Of a DNA stretch of 6,053 bases, positions 1 through 4,967 are shown in pieces. The notes beneath the pieces are model-generated. The model ran no database searches, was not told the DNA's origin, and saw nothing but the letters and a program-made list of their open reading frames with translations. The stretch's first letter is position 1, and the number at the start of each line of letters is the position of its first letter. The translations under genes and the position numbers were made by a program. Source of the stretch: Chloroflexota bacterium (GTDB lineage Bacteria; Chloroflexota; Dehalococcoidia; Lucifugimonadales; JADFKI01); the NCBI GenBank assembly GCA_022565015.1, contig JADFKI010000229.1:1-6053 (forward strand), read 5' to 3'.

Positions 1-1
1 C

Positions 2-595
2 TTCAACGCGATGACCGTGGGCGTGGTCAGCGGGACCGGCAGGGGCCCCGTGAGCGAGCTCCGGCGGCCAATCCCCGATATGATTCAGACGGACGCCCCG
101 CTCAATCCCGGCAACTCAGGCGGACCGCTATTGAACTCCGCCGGCCAGGTCATCGGCGTCAACTCCGCGGTAAGGACGCCTTCGTTCAGCGGGCTTGACG
201 ACTTCCGGATCGGGTTCGCGGTGCCCAGCAACACCGTGAAGACGCTCATGCCGGAGCTTCTAATCGCCGGTGAGATCAGGAGGCCGTGGCTCGGGATAAG
301 CGGGGGCCCGATCAGCAGACAGCTCGCCGATTCACTGGGCATTTCCAAGGGCGTCGTCGTCACGCAGGTATTTCCCAGCAGCCCGGCGAGCGAGGCCGGT
401 CTCGTGCCCTTTCGGTCTCTTACCAGCAGGGGCGACGTCATAACGGGCGTGGATGGCAACCCGGTGGGTTCGGTGGAGGAGATGGTGAGCTACTTCAACG
501 ACAAGCGGCCGGGCGAGGCCGTGGTGCTGTCGATATTCCGCGAGGACGAAGACATCACGGTGGAGATCGTTCTGGCGGAGTGGCCCGATACCTAG
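2..595 (+). CDS. HtrA/DegP-like trypsin-fold serine protease with one PDZ domain, 3' part only
   Basis: This is the C-terminal part of a protein-quality-control serine protease, a family that degrades or refolds misfolded proteins at or outside the membrane. The reading frame is open from the left edge, so the true start lies outside the window; the ATG at 11 is internal. The segment TVGVVSG at the start and the motif NPGNSGGP (nucleotides 104-127, with the nucleophilic serine codon at 116-118) are the last strands of the protease domain. The His and Asp of the triad are off-window. From about 287 to 580 there is a single PDZ domain, beginning at RPWLGISG, with the SPASEAGL and GDVITGVDG segments expected of HtrA PDZ domains. 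About nine extra residues (VPFRSLTSR) sit between AGL and GDVI, a loop that varies in the family. The TAG stop overlaps the stop of the convergent gene. No terminator is visible directly downstream. The family call is firm; the paralogue (DegP, DegQ, DegS or other) cannot be told. Confidence 0.94.
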   Translation, partial: FNAMTVGVVSGTGRGPVSELRRPIPDMIQTDAPLNPGNSGGPLLNSAGQVIGVNSAVRTPSFSGLDDFRIGFAVPSNTVKTLMPELLIAGEIRRPWLGISGGPISRQLADSLGISKGVVVTQVFPSSPASEAGLVPFRSLTSRGDVITGVDGNPVGSVEEMVSYFNDKRPGEAVVLSIFREDEDITVEIVLAEWPDT

Positions 596-909
596 TCGAA
601 GTCCCGTGTAAGCCTGTTGATGATGGGCCCGGGCGGCTCGCCTTCACCCATCCAATAGCGCATGTCCTTCCCGCAGAGCATGGCATCCTGCCAGAAGAGG
701 CTGCCGCCGGGTATGGGAATCGCGAATCTGCCTTCAAGGCACTCATCTTCGGCGCCGGTCTCTTCCGCTTCGCTAATCAGCGGGCGCTCGGCTGCGGCTA
801 CGGTGTCGTCTTCGGCTGTAAGGAGCATGACGTATAGAGGACTCGTAGCGCCCACGATGATGAGTATGACGCCAAATGCAACTAACCAGACCGACCTCAA
901 TAGATGCAC
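592..909 (-). CDS. Small predicted single-pass membrane protein, function unknown
   Basis: A 105-residue product that I do not recognise. Residues about 5-30 form a strongly hydrophobic stretch (VWLVAFGVILIIVG and onward) preceded by an Arg, consistent with a signal anchor. Then comes an acidic linker (about residues 32-58, many Glu/Asp) and a short soluble tail containing IPIPGGSLFWQDAML, two cysteines (about residues 57 and 79) and several tryptophans. The likely start is GTG at 909-907. An in-frame TAG lies immediately upstream, so the only other early choice is the TTG at 900-898. No Shine-Dalgarno is visible. The gene converges on the HtrA-like gene with stop codons overlapping inside CTAG. 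Codon use resembles the neighbours, and the topology looks more protein-like than the overlapping frames on the other strand, but there is no family match I can name. Confidence 0.6.
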   Translation of the reverse strand: MHLLRSVWLVAFGVILIIVGATSPLYVMLLTAEDDTVAAAERPLISEAEETGAEDECLEGRFAIPIPGGSLFWQDAMLCGKDMRYWMGEGEPPGPIINRLTRDFD

Positions 910-913
910 CTAT

Positions 914-943
914 ACAATAGGACGATTACTGCGGAACCGACAA
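914..943 (-). promoter_or_regulatory. Candidate promoter for the small membrane protein gene, possibly leaderless
   Basis: On the minus strand, TTGTCG (943-938, four of six matches to the sigma-70 -35 consensus) is followed after 18 bases by TATTGT (919-914, four of six to the -10 consensus). The -10 ends only four bases before the GTG start, so transcription would begin at or within a few bases of that codon. This agrees with the lack of a ribosome binding site. The matches are weak, so this is a suggestion only. Confidence 0.25.
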
Positions 944-1150
944 TTCGGAAAAAGACGAAGCGGACCCGTAGGCCGGCAATTTATCCCTCTTCAACAGAGT
1001 GGACACAATCGAGGGCCATCAACCGAGAAGCTGACGGATAGTTTGCTCGGCAAGACGTTCGGACTACGTTTTCCGTGTCCGTTCTGCGATGGGAGGTAAA
1101 TACGTGTATGAGCGGACCGAGTTTAATGCCGAGCGCGGAAGAAGTTTTCT

Positions 1151-1186
1151 AAAAGAAAGGGAGCGGCTCAATTGCCGCTCCCTTTC
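1151..1186 (-). terminator. Rho-independent terminator of the class III aminotransferase gene
   Basis: A perfect 13-bp inverted repeat (arms 1155-1167 and 1174-1186, GAAAGGGAGCGGC and its complement) encloses a 6-base loop. Read on the minus strand, the stem is followed at once by TTTTAG (1154-1149). It lies about 20 bases downstream of the aminotransferase stop codon and in the right orientation for it. On the plus strand there is no T-run after the stem, so it acts for the leftward gene. Confidence 0.85.
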
Positions 1187-1206
1187 AACTCGCGGTCTAA
1201 CGTCTC

Positions 1207-2565
1207 TTAGAGCAGTTGCTTTTCCAGGTCGGTAATTATCTCGTCCAGCTGCTTGACGACCCAGTCCACTTCGTCCTTGGTGATGCTAAGAGGCGGCGCG
1301 ATGGAGATTACGTTACCACCCCTTCCCAGGAGCCGGTGCTCGTTCATCAGCTTAAGGGCCTTGGCGTCCAGCTCAGCCTCCTTGGGGAAGCTCTCCTTGG
1401 TGTCCCTGTCCTTGACCAGCTCCACAGCGCAGAGCAGGCCCTTGCCGCCGCGGACATCGCCGACGATCGGATGCTCGTAAAGCGTCTGCAGCTGCTCGTA
1501 CAGGTAGGTACCCATCTCGGCGGAGTTCTCAACCAGGCCTTCGTCTTCCATGATATCCAGGTTGGCCATTGCGGCCGCGCAGGATGCGGGGTTTCCGCCG
1601 AACGTAAACAGATGCCTGAAGGCTGAATCGGCGTCGCCCATGAATACGTCCGCAATCTTCTTGCTGGCCACCGCAGCTCCAATGGGCAGATATCCGCTGG
1701 TGAGAGCCTTGGCTACCGTGAAGATGTCGGGCGTGACGCCCCAATGCTCGGTTGCGAACATCTTGCCAGTCCTGCCGAAGCCCGTAATGACCTCATCGCA
1801 AATCATTATGACGCCATACTTGTCGCAGATCTCGCGGACCGCCGGCCAGTACTCGTCATCGGGAATGTGGATGCCTGCCGCCGCTGAAACGGGCTCGCCG
1901 ATGAACGCCGCGACGGTGGACGGGCCCTCATGAACGATGGCTCGCTCTATGTCCTTGGCGGCCTCGAGCCCGCTGCCGAAAATTCCTCGATAGGCGTCCG
2001 GCTGAGCAACGTGAATGTTGCCCGGCATTAGCGGTCCGTAGTTCGTCGGCGCGCTGATGCCGCCCCCACCCAGGCTCATGCAAGCGTGCGTTGCCCCGTG
2101 ATAGGAGCCGCGCCTGCTTATTACCTTGTATCGAGCGGCTTCGCCGATATTCTTCTGGTAGTTCTTTGCCATCTTGATGGCTGTTTCAACGGCCTCGGAG
2201 CCGCCGCTCACGAGATAGACCCTGGATTCCTTGTCTGGGGATAGGTCCGCGACCCTCGCCGTGAGCTGCGCGGTAACGGGAGTGACCGTGCCCCCTGGGG
2301 AGTAGCTGATATCCTGCATCTGCTCGTAGACAGCGTCGGCAATCTCCTTGCGGCCGTGGCCGACGTTCTTCAGCCACATGCTTGAGAGCGTGTCGAACCA
2401 CTGCTCGCCTTCGACATCCTCCACCCAACAACCCTTTGCGCTCTGCACCAGCTTGATGCCGGAATCCTCCGACATGTCGCCCGCTGGACGTGCGTGGGGC
2501 CAAAAGTGGTCCATCGCCTGCTGTTTTACTTCTTCGATCTGTTCGCCGGTCAGCTTGGTTGCCAC
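1207..2565 (-). CDS. Class III PLP-dependent aminotransferase (omega-amino acid/amine:pyruvate type)
   Basis: A full-length 452-residue fold-type I, class III transaminase, a soluble PLP enzyme that moves an amino group from an omega-amino acid, amine or similar donor to a keto acid such as pyruvate. Visible landmarks: a substrate-entry segment MWLKNVGHGRKEI (63-75); the PLP phosphate loop VSGGSEAVETAIK (119-131); SYHGAT (154-159), whose Tyr/His stack on the cofactor; GEPV (223-226); the Asp of ICDEVITGFGRTG (D257), which pairs with the pyridine nitrogen; the Schiff-base lysine in AKALTSGYLP (K286); and HLFTFGGNP (318-326), whose Thr contacts the phosphate. The C-terminal domain is complete (ends EKQLL). 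The start is GTG at 2565-2563, fixed by an excellent GGAGGTGA seven bases upstream. It is divergent from the FAD oxidoreductase across the tandem repeats. The substrate cannot be read from sequence; taurine, beta-alanine, 4-aminobutyrate or polyamine:pyruvate activities all occur in this family. Confidence 0.95.
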   Translation of the reverse strand: MATKLTGEQIEEVKQQAMDHFWPHARPAGDMSEDSGIKLVQSAKGCWVEDVEGEQWFDTLSSMWLKNVGHGRKEIADAVYEQMQDISYSPGGTVTPVTAQLTARVADLSPDKESRVYLVSGGSEAVETAIKMAKNYQKNIGEAARYKVISRRGSYHGATHACMSLGGGGISAPTNYGPLMPGNIHVAQPDAYRGIFGSGLEAAKDIERAIVHEGPSTVAAFIGEPVSAAAGIHIPDDEYWPAVREICDKYGVIMICDEVITGFGRTGKMFATEHWGVTPDIFTVAKALTSGYLPIGAAVASKKIADVFMGDADSAFRHLFTFGGNPASCAAAMANLDIMEDEGLVENSAEMGTYLYEQLQTLYEHPIVGDVRGGKGLLCAVELVKDRDTKESFPKEAELDAKALKLMNEHRLLGRGGNVISIAPPLSITKDEVDWVVKQLDEIITDLEKQLL

Positions 2566-2572
2566 GGTAAAC

Positions 2573-2580
2573 TCACCTCC
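2573..2580 (-). promoter_or_regulatory. Shine-Dalgarno that fixes the GTG start of the class III aminotransferase
   Basis: GGAGGTGA on the minus strand, seven bases before the GTG at 2565. It is nearly a full match to the anti-Shine-Dalgarno. No ATG lies nearby in frame, so the GTG start is well supported. Confidence 0.85.
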
Positions 2581-2651
2581 GTTGAATCACAGATTGCATG
2601 TTACCATGTCTTTGATTGGGACGCTACAGACGGTTTATAGGCTATTGGACT

Positions 2652-2792
2652 GGTCAATACGGCGCGCCGGGCGCCCTTGGACGCTGTCATTATTGAAGTG
2701 AAACGTCTCGTAACCCCCTCTGGCTCCCCCTTTTAAATGGGGAGAAATTCATCGCCGTCCCCCTTGCCAAGGGGGACTACAGGGGGTAGAGC
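2652..2792. repeat. 141-bp tandem direct repeat, copy 1
   Basis: First of two head-to-tail copies with a period of exactly 141 bp. The copies differ at 8 positions by eye count (about 94% identity), four of them clustered at 2661-2665. Each unit is a ~61-bp left flank starting GGTCAATAC, then a ~75-bp palindromic element, then a few bases. The short sequence GGTCAAT occurs at the start of both copies and, as GATCAAT, just after copy 2, so the duplication may have arisen by recombination or slippage at this short homology. It lies between the divergent class III aminotransferase and the flavoenzyme. Confidence 0.93.
2713..2787. mobile_element. MITE/REP-like palindromic element inside repeat copy 1
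   Basis: An imperfect terminal inverted repeat: ACCCCCTCTGGCTCCCCCTT (2713-2732) pairs with AAGGGGGACTACAGGGGGT (2769-2787), with a few mismatches and one bulge in the middle. Inside lie two smaller hairpins, CCCC...GGGG around TTTTAAAT (2727-2742) and CCCCCTT-GCC-AAGGGGG (2759-2775). There is no protein in it. Short C-rich/G-rich palindromes of this build are spread as non-autonomous elements in many bacterial genomes; calling this one mobile is inference because only this locus is visible. TA bases flank both ends. Confidence 0.6.
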
Positions 2793-2933
2793 GGTCAATA
2801 CAGATTGCCGGGCGCCCTTGGAAGCTGTCATCATTGAAGTGAAACGTCTCGAAACCCCCTCTGGCTCCCCCTTTTAAATGGGGAGAAATTCATCGCCGTC
2901 CCCCTTGCCAAGGGGGACTACAGGGGGTAAAGC
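2793..2933. repeat. 141-bp tandem direct repeat, copy 2
   Basis: Second copy of the 141-bp unit, adjacent to copy 1 with no gap. Differences from copy 1 fall at the left flank (AGATT for GGCGC after GGTCAATAC), and singly at 2823, 2832, 2853 and 2930. It ends about 46 bases before the flavoenzyme start, so the copy forms most of that gene's upstream region. It supplies an in-frame ATG at 2878 that should not be taken as the gene's start. Confidence 0.93.
2854..2928. mobile_element. MITE/REP-like palindromic element inside repeat copy 2
   Basis: Same structure as the element in copy 1, with arms at 2854-2873 and 2910-2928 and an identical interior. As the flank outside the palindrome is also duplicated, the second element most likely came from local tandem duplication, not from an independent insertion. 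Confidence 0.6.
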
Positions 2934-2963
2934 GATCAATCAAATCACATTGGACCGAACACT

Positions 2964-2970
2964 GGGAGGA
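2964..2970 (+). promoter_or_regulatory. Shine-Dalgarno that fixes the ATG start of the FAD oxidoreductase
   Basis: GGGAGGA, nine bases before the ATG at 2980. It decides between this start and the upstream in-frame ATG at 2878, which lies inside the repeat, has a stop codon directly before it and is preceded only by TTTTAA with no ribosome binding site. Confidence 0.8.
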
Positions 2971-2979
2971 CCGACGAAT

Positions 2980-4092
2980 ATGGATAGGAACAATAACGAT
3001 GTTTTGGTGATTGGCGGCGGTATCGTAGGTATGGCCGCCGCCTATTTTCTGGCCAAGGCTGGGGCTACGGTTACGGTAATCGAACGGGACTCCGTAGGCA
3101 GCCACGCCTCCGGTTTTGCGTACGGCGGCTTGAGCCAGTTGTCCGGCGCCGGCATCCCAGGGCCCGTGTACGAGCTCGCCAGGGAAGGCATGAGGCTTCA
3201 CTCCGAGTTCGGAAGGCTGTTGCCTCAGGAGACGGGTGTAGTCACCGAATACAGGGAGCGGCCAACTCTTTCACTCTCCTTCACGGAGGACGAGGCCTCG
3301 GAGGCACGGAAGACCCTGGCCTGGCAGCAGGCCCAGGAGGGGTTTAAGGTCCGCTGGGTGGACGGCGATGCGGCCAGGGAGATCGAGCCCCGCGTCTCGT
3401 CCGAGGTTATGGGCGCCGTTTACACGGAGGGCTCTGCCGAGGTCGAGCCCTACAAGTTCCTGCTGGCCCTCACACAGCTCGCGGAGAAGGAGGGCGTCCA
3501 CGTTAGAAACGCCAACGTGACCGGCCTCAAACGCAGCGGCGGTCGCGTAGTCGGCGTGTCCACCGTGTCCGGTGAGATGCCTTGCTCCAGTGTGGTGGTG
3601 GCTATGGGCCCTTGGAGCGGAGAGGCTTCATCATGGCTGGGGCTGGGAATCGAGATCAGGCCGTTGAAGGGTCAGATCTTGCGGCTTCGAGCGCCCGGGG
3701 CCGAGATTGCGTGCTCGGTGGGATGGGCGGGCAACTACGCCAACACGAAGTTGGACGGTCTGCTCTGGGCGGGCACAACGGAGGAGGAGGCGGGCTTCGA
3801 CGAAAACCCGACGACGCCGGCACGGGACCGGATTATGGCATCGCTGTTGAAGATGCTGCCGTCTCTGGCAGACGCCGAGCTAGTTCAGCATACGGCGTGT
3901 CTACGGCCGCTGTCGGCTGACGGCCTGCCCATTCTTGGCGCCGTCCCCGGCCTGGAGGGGGCGTTCGTAGCGACCGGCGCCGGCAGAAAGGGCATCCTTC
4001 TTGGACCGGCCATGGGGCGGGCGACGGCGGAGCTCGTGTTGAGCGGGAAGACCGACATTCCCATCGCGGAGTTCGCCCCGGACAGGTTTTGA
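2980..4092 (+). CDS. FAD-dependent amino-acid oxidase/dehydrogenase, DAO superfamily (glycine oxidase/D-amino acid dehydrogenase-like)
   Basis: A 370-residue flavoenzyme of the DAO fold, expected to oxidise the C-N bond of an amino acid or secondary amine (glycine, sarcosine or D-amino acids). The N-terminal Rossmann motif VIGGGIVGMAAAYFLAKAG (10-28) ends in VTVIERD, with E35 placed to bind the FAD ribose. Further family marks are AEVEPYKFLLAL (153-164), AMGPWS (208-213), RPLKGQILRL (227-236), and the C-terminal FAD/substrate block LRPLSADGLPILGAVPG (308-324) with R309 and GAGRKGILLGPAMG (333-346), which resembles ThiO-type glycine oxidases. No signal peptide or membrane segment is seen. The length is normal for the family. 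Starting at 2980 removes 34 repeat-derived residues from the longest open frame. It stands alone on the plus strand, divergent from a class III aminotransferase. With no thiamine genes in view, a role in amino-acid catabolism is as likely as thiamine synthesis. Confidence 0.92.
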   Translation: MDRNNNDVLVIGGGIVGMAAAYFLAKAGATVTVIERDSVGSHASGFAYGGLSQLSGAGIPGPVYELAREGMRLHSEFGRLLPQETGVVTEYRERPTLSLSFTEDEASEARKTLAWQQAQEGFKVRWVDGDAAREIEPRVSSEVMGAVYTEGSAEVEPYKFLLALTQLAEKEGVHVRNANVTGLKRSGGRVVGVSTVSGEMPCSSVVVAMGPWSGEASSWLGLGIEIRPLKGQILRLRAPGAEIACSVGWAGNYANTKLDGLLWAGTTEEEAGFDENPTTPARDRIMASLLKMLPSLADAELVQHTACLRPLSADGLPILGAVPGLEGAFVATGAGRKGILLGPAMGRATAELVLSGKTDIPIAEFAPDRF

Positions 4093-4141
4093 AGGGTGGT
4101 CTTCACGGTCCGCGCCGTCATGCGTGAGGCGATGTGAACGC

Positions 4142-4177
4142 AAAAAGGTAGGGGCCCCGATTTATCGGGGCCCCTAC
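4142..4177 (-). terminator. Rho-independent terminator of the NIPSNAP gene
   Basis: A perfect 13-bp GC-rich inverted repeat (arms 4148-4160 and 4165-4177, containing GGGGCCCC) with the 4-base loop TTTA. On the minus strand it is followed by C and then five T (4146-4142). It sits about 70 bases past the NIPSNAP stop. The plus-strand side lacks a T-run, so it is a weaker candidate for ending the convergent flavoenzyme transcript. Confidence 0.8.
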
Positions 4178-4244
4178 GGCAAACGCCTAGCCTACATCCC
4201 GGAGCCCCGCAATGGTTACGAGCGGAGCCCGGTTGCGAATCCTA

Positions 4245-4862
4245 CTACTGCATTGGCGAGCAGGCGGCCGGGATGAGTATCTTGTTCTCCTGCTTTATGG
4301 GCGATACGGGGCTCTTGGGAGGCCATACGCCCTTCTCACGGGTCTCGGCACGGACCTTCATGCGCTGATCGAAGCTTTCGTAGGCCCATATGTGGACCCA
4401 CCTGTTCAGGCTGCCCACATCGGAATACATGGCGGCGACCAGCGGCGAATACTTCACCCGCTCTTCTATGGCGTCGCCCCAGGCCTCTATGAGCTGGGGA
4501 ATGTCCCCCGGGTTGTAGGTGTAGATTCGCATCTCGAATATGGGGCCGACCTTGCGCTCGGTCATCTCCGGCATGAACGGCGCGGGAATGAAGATTTCAG
4601 ACTGCATGTTGACGACATACTGGCTGGTCTTGGGCGGCCACTTGCCGCCGGCGACAGACTTGGCGCGAATCTCGCTGCGCGAAGTGATGTCGTCGTACGG
4701 CCAGATGTGCACGACCTGGTTCAGAGGCCCGGCCTCCGTGTGCCACAGGCCGCCCAGAGGCGAAAACTCCATTCGGCCTGGTAGGCTCTCGGCGAAGCCG
4801 TTCTCGAAATCCGGCACGCTGCGCGGCTTCAGATCGTAGGTCCTTACTTCATAGATTCCCAT
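4245..4862 (-). CDS. NIPSNAP family protein with two tandem domains
   Basis: A 205-residue soluble protein made of two NIPSNAP domains (ferredoxin-like alpha/beta dimeric-barrel fold). Domain 1 is roughly residues 4-97 and domain 2 roughly 109-205. Aligned at a constant offset of 105 residues with no gaps they match at about 30 of 97 positions by eye. Shared marks are YEVRTY/FEMRIY at the start, LNQVVHIWPY/LNRWVHIWAY, a following R...RA, GKWPPK/GVWPPK, and IFIPAP/ILIPAA at the end. ATG at 4862-4860 follows GGAGGAG (4874-4868). The biochemical role of bacterial NIPSNAP proteins is poorly known and none is assigned. It is 105 bases downstream of, and on the same strand as, the class IV aminotransferase, with no terminator between, so co-transcription is possible; a separate promoter is also plausible. 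A strong terminator follows it. Confidence 0.9.
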   Translation of the reverse strand: MGIYEVRTYDLKPRSVPDFENGFAESLPGRMEFSPLGGLWHTEAGPLNQVVHIWPYDDITSRSEIRAKSVAGGKWPPKTSQYVVNMQSEIFIPAPFMPEMTERKVGPIFEMRIYTYNPGDIPQLIEAWGDAIEERVKYSPLVAAMYSDVGSLNRWVHIWAYESFDQRMKVRAETREKGVWPPKSPVSPIKQENKILIPAACSPMQ

Positions 4863-4867
4863 TAGCT

Positions 4868-4874
4868 CTCCTCC
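4868..4874 (-). promoter_or_regulatory. Ribosome binding site of the NIPSNAP gene
   Basis: GGAGGAG on the minus strand, five bases before the ATG at 4862 (seven from the GGAGG core). It supports that start. Confidence 0.75.
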
Positions 4875-4935
4875 AATTTTGTTTTCTTCCTAGCCGGTGA
4901 CAGGCAGAGGTCGGTTCTGCACGCCCAATGGTGCG

Positions 4936-4964
4936 ATTATTGCTCATTGGCGCTGATCGGGCAA
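4936..4964 (-). promoter_or_regulatory. Candidate sigma-70-type promoter for the NIPSNAP gene
   Basis: On the minus strand TTGCCC (4964-4959, four of six to consensus) and AATAAT (4941-4936, five of six) are spaced by the ideal 17 bases. The -35 begins 4 bases past the aminotransferase TGA. Transcription would start near 4929, giving a leader of about 65 bases. It would let the NIPSNAP gene be expressed apart from the upstream gene. Confidence 0.35.
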
Positions 4965-4967
4965 CCC

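Larger units (their letters stand above)
910..1206. other. Gene-free stretch between two leftward genes
   Basis: About 300 bases without a convincing gene. It holds the candidate promoter at its left end and the terminator of the class III aminotransferase at its right end. Between them, the only notable item is a plus-strand Shine-Dalgarno-like GGGAGG at 1091-1096. It stands 7 bases before a GTG (1104) that opens 43 codons running through the terminator, and 11 bases before an ATG (1108) that opens 14 codons ending at 1152. Neither short frame resembles a protein I know. Confidence 0.5.

Noticed and set aside
11..13. ATG at 11 as the start of the protease gene
   Set aside because: The frame is open to the window edge and the protein from here begins in the middle of the protease domain, so the gene is cut by the window.
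662..1099. 145-codon open frame on the plus strand
   Set aside because: It overlaps the small membrane protein on the other strand, has low-complexity Ser/Arg-rich content and no recognisable domain; it looks like a shadow frame.
2633..2657. TTGACC and TATAAA on the minus strand as promoter of the class III aminotransferase
   Set aside because: The hexamers are only 12 bases apart, too close for a sigma-70 promoter.
2652..2933. CRISPR array or origin iterons
   Set aside because: Only two long units with no spacers of unique sequence; the unit is 141 bp and internally palindromic.
2905..2933. TTGCCA and TAAAGC, 17 bases apart, within repeat copy 2 as promoter of the flavoenzyme
   Set aside because: The -10 matches consensus at only three of six positions and the hexamers are part of the palindrome arm; the match is too weak to call.
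2878..2979. N-terminal extension of the FAD oxidoreductase
   Set aside because: The residues derive from the repeat, precede the family's usual start (just before the GxGxxG motif), and the ATG at 2980 has a good ribosome binding site.
4212..4784. 190-codon open frame on the plus strand
   Set aside because: Antisense to the NIPSNAP gene, which has clear duplicated domains and a ribosome binding site; a GC-rich shadow frame.
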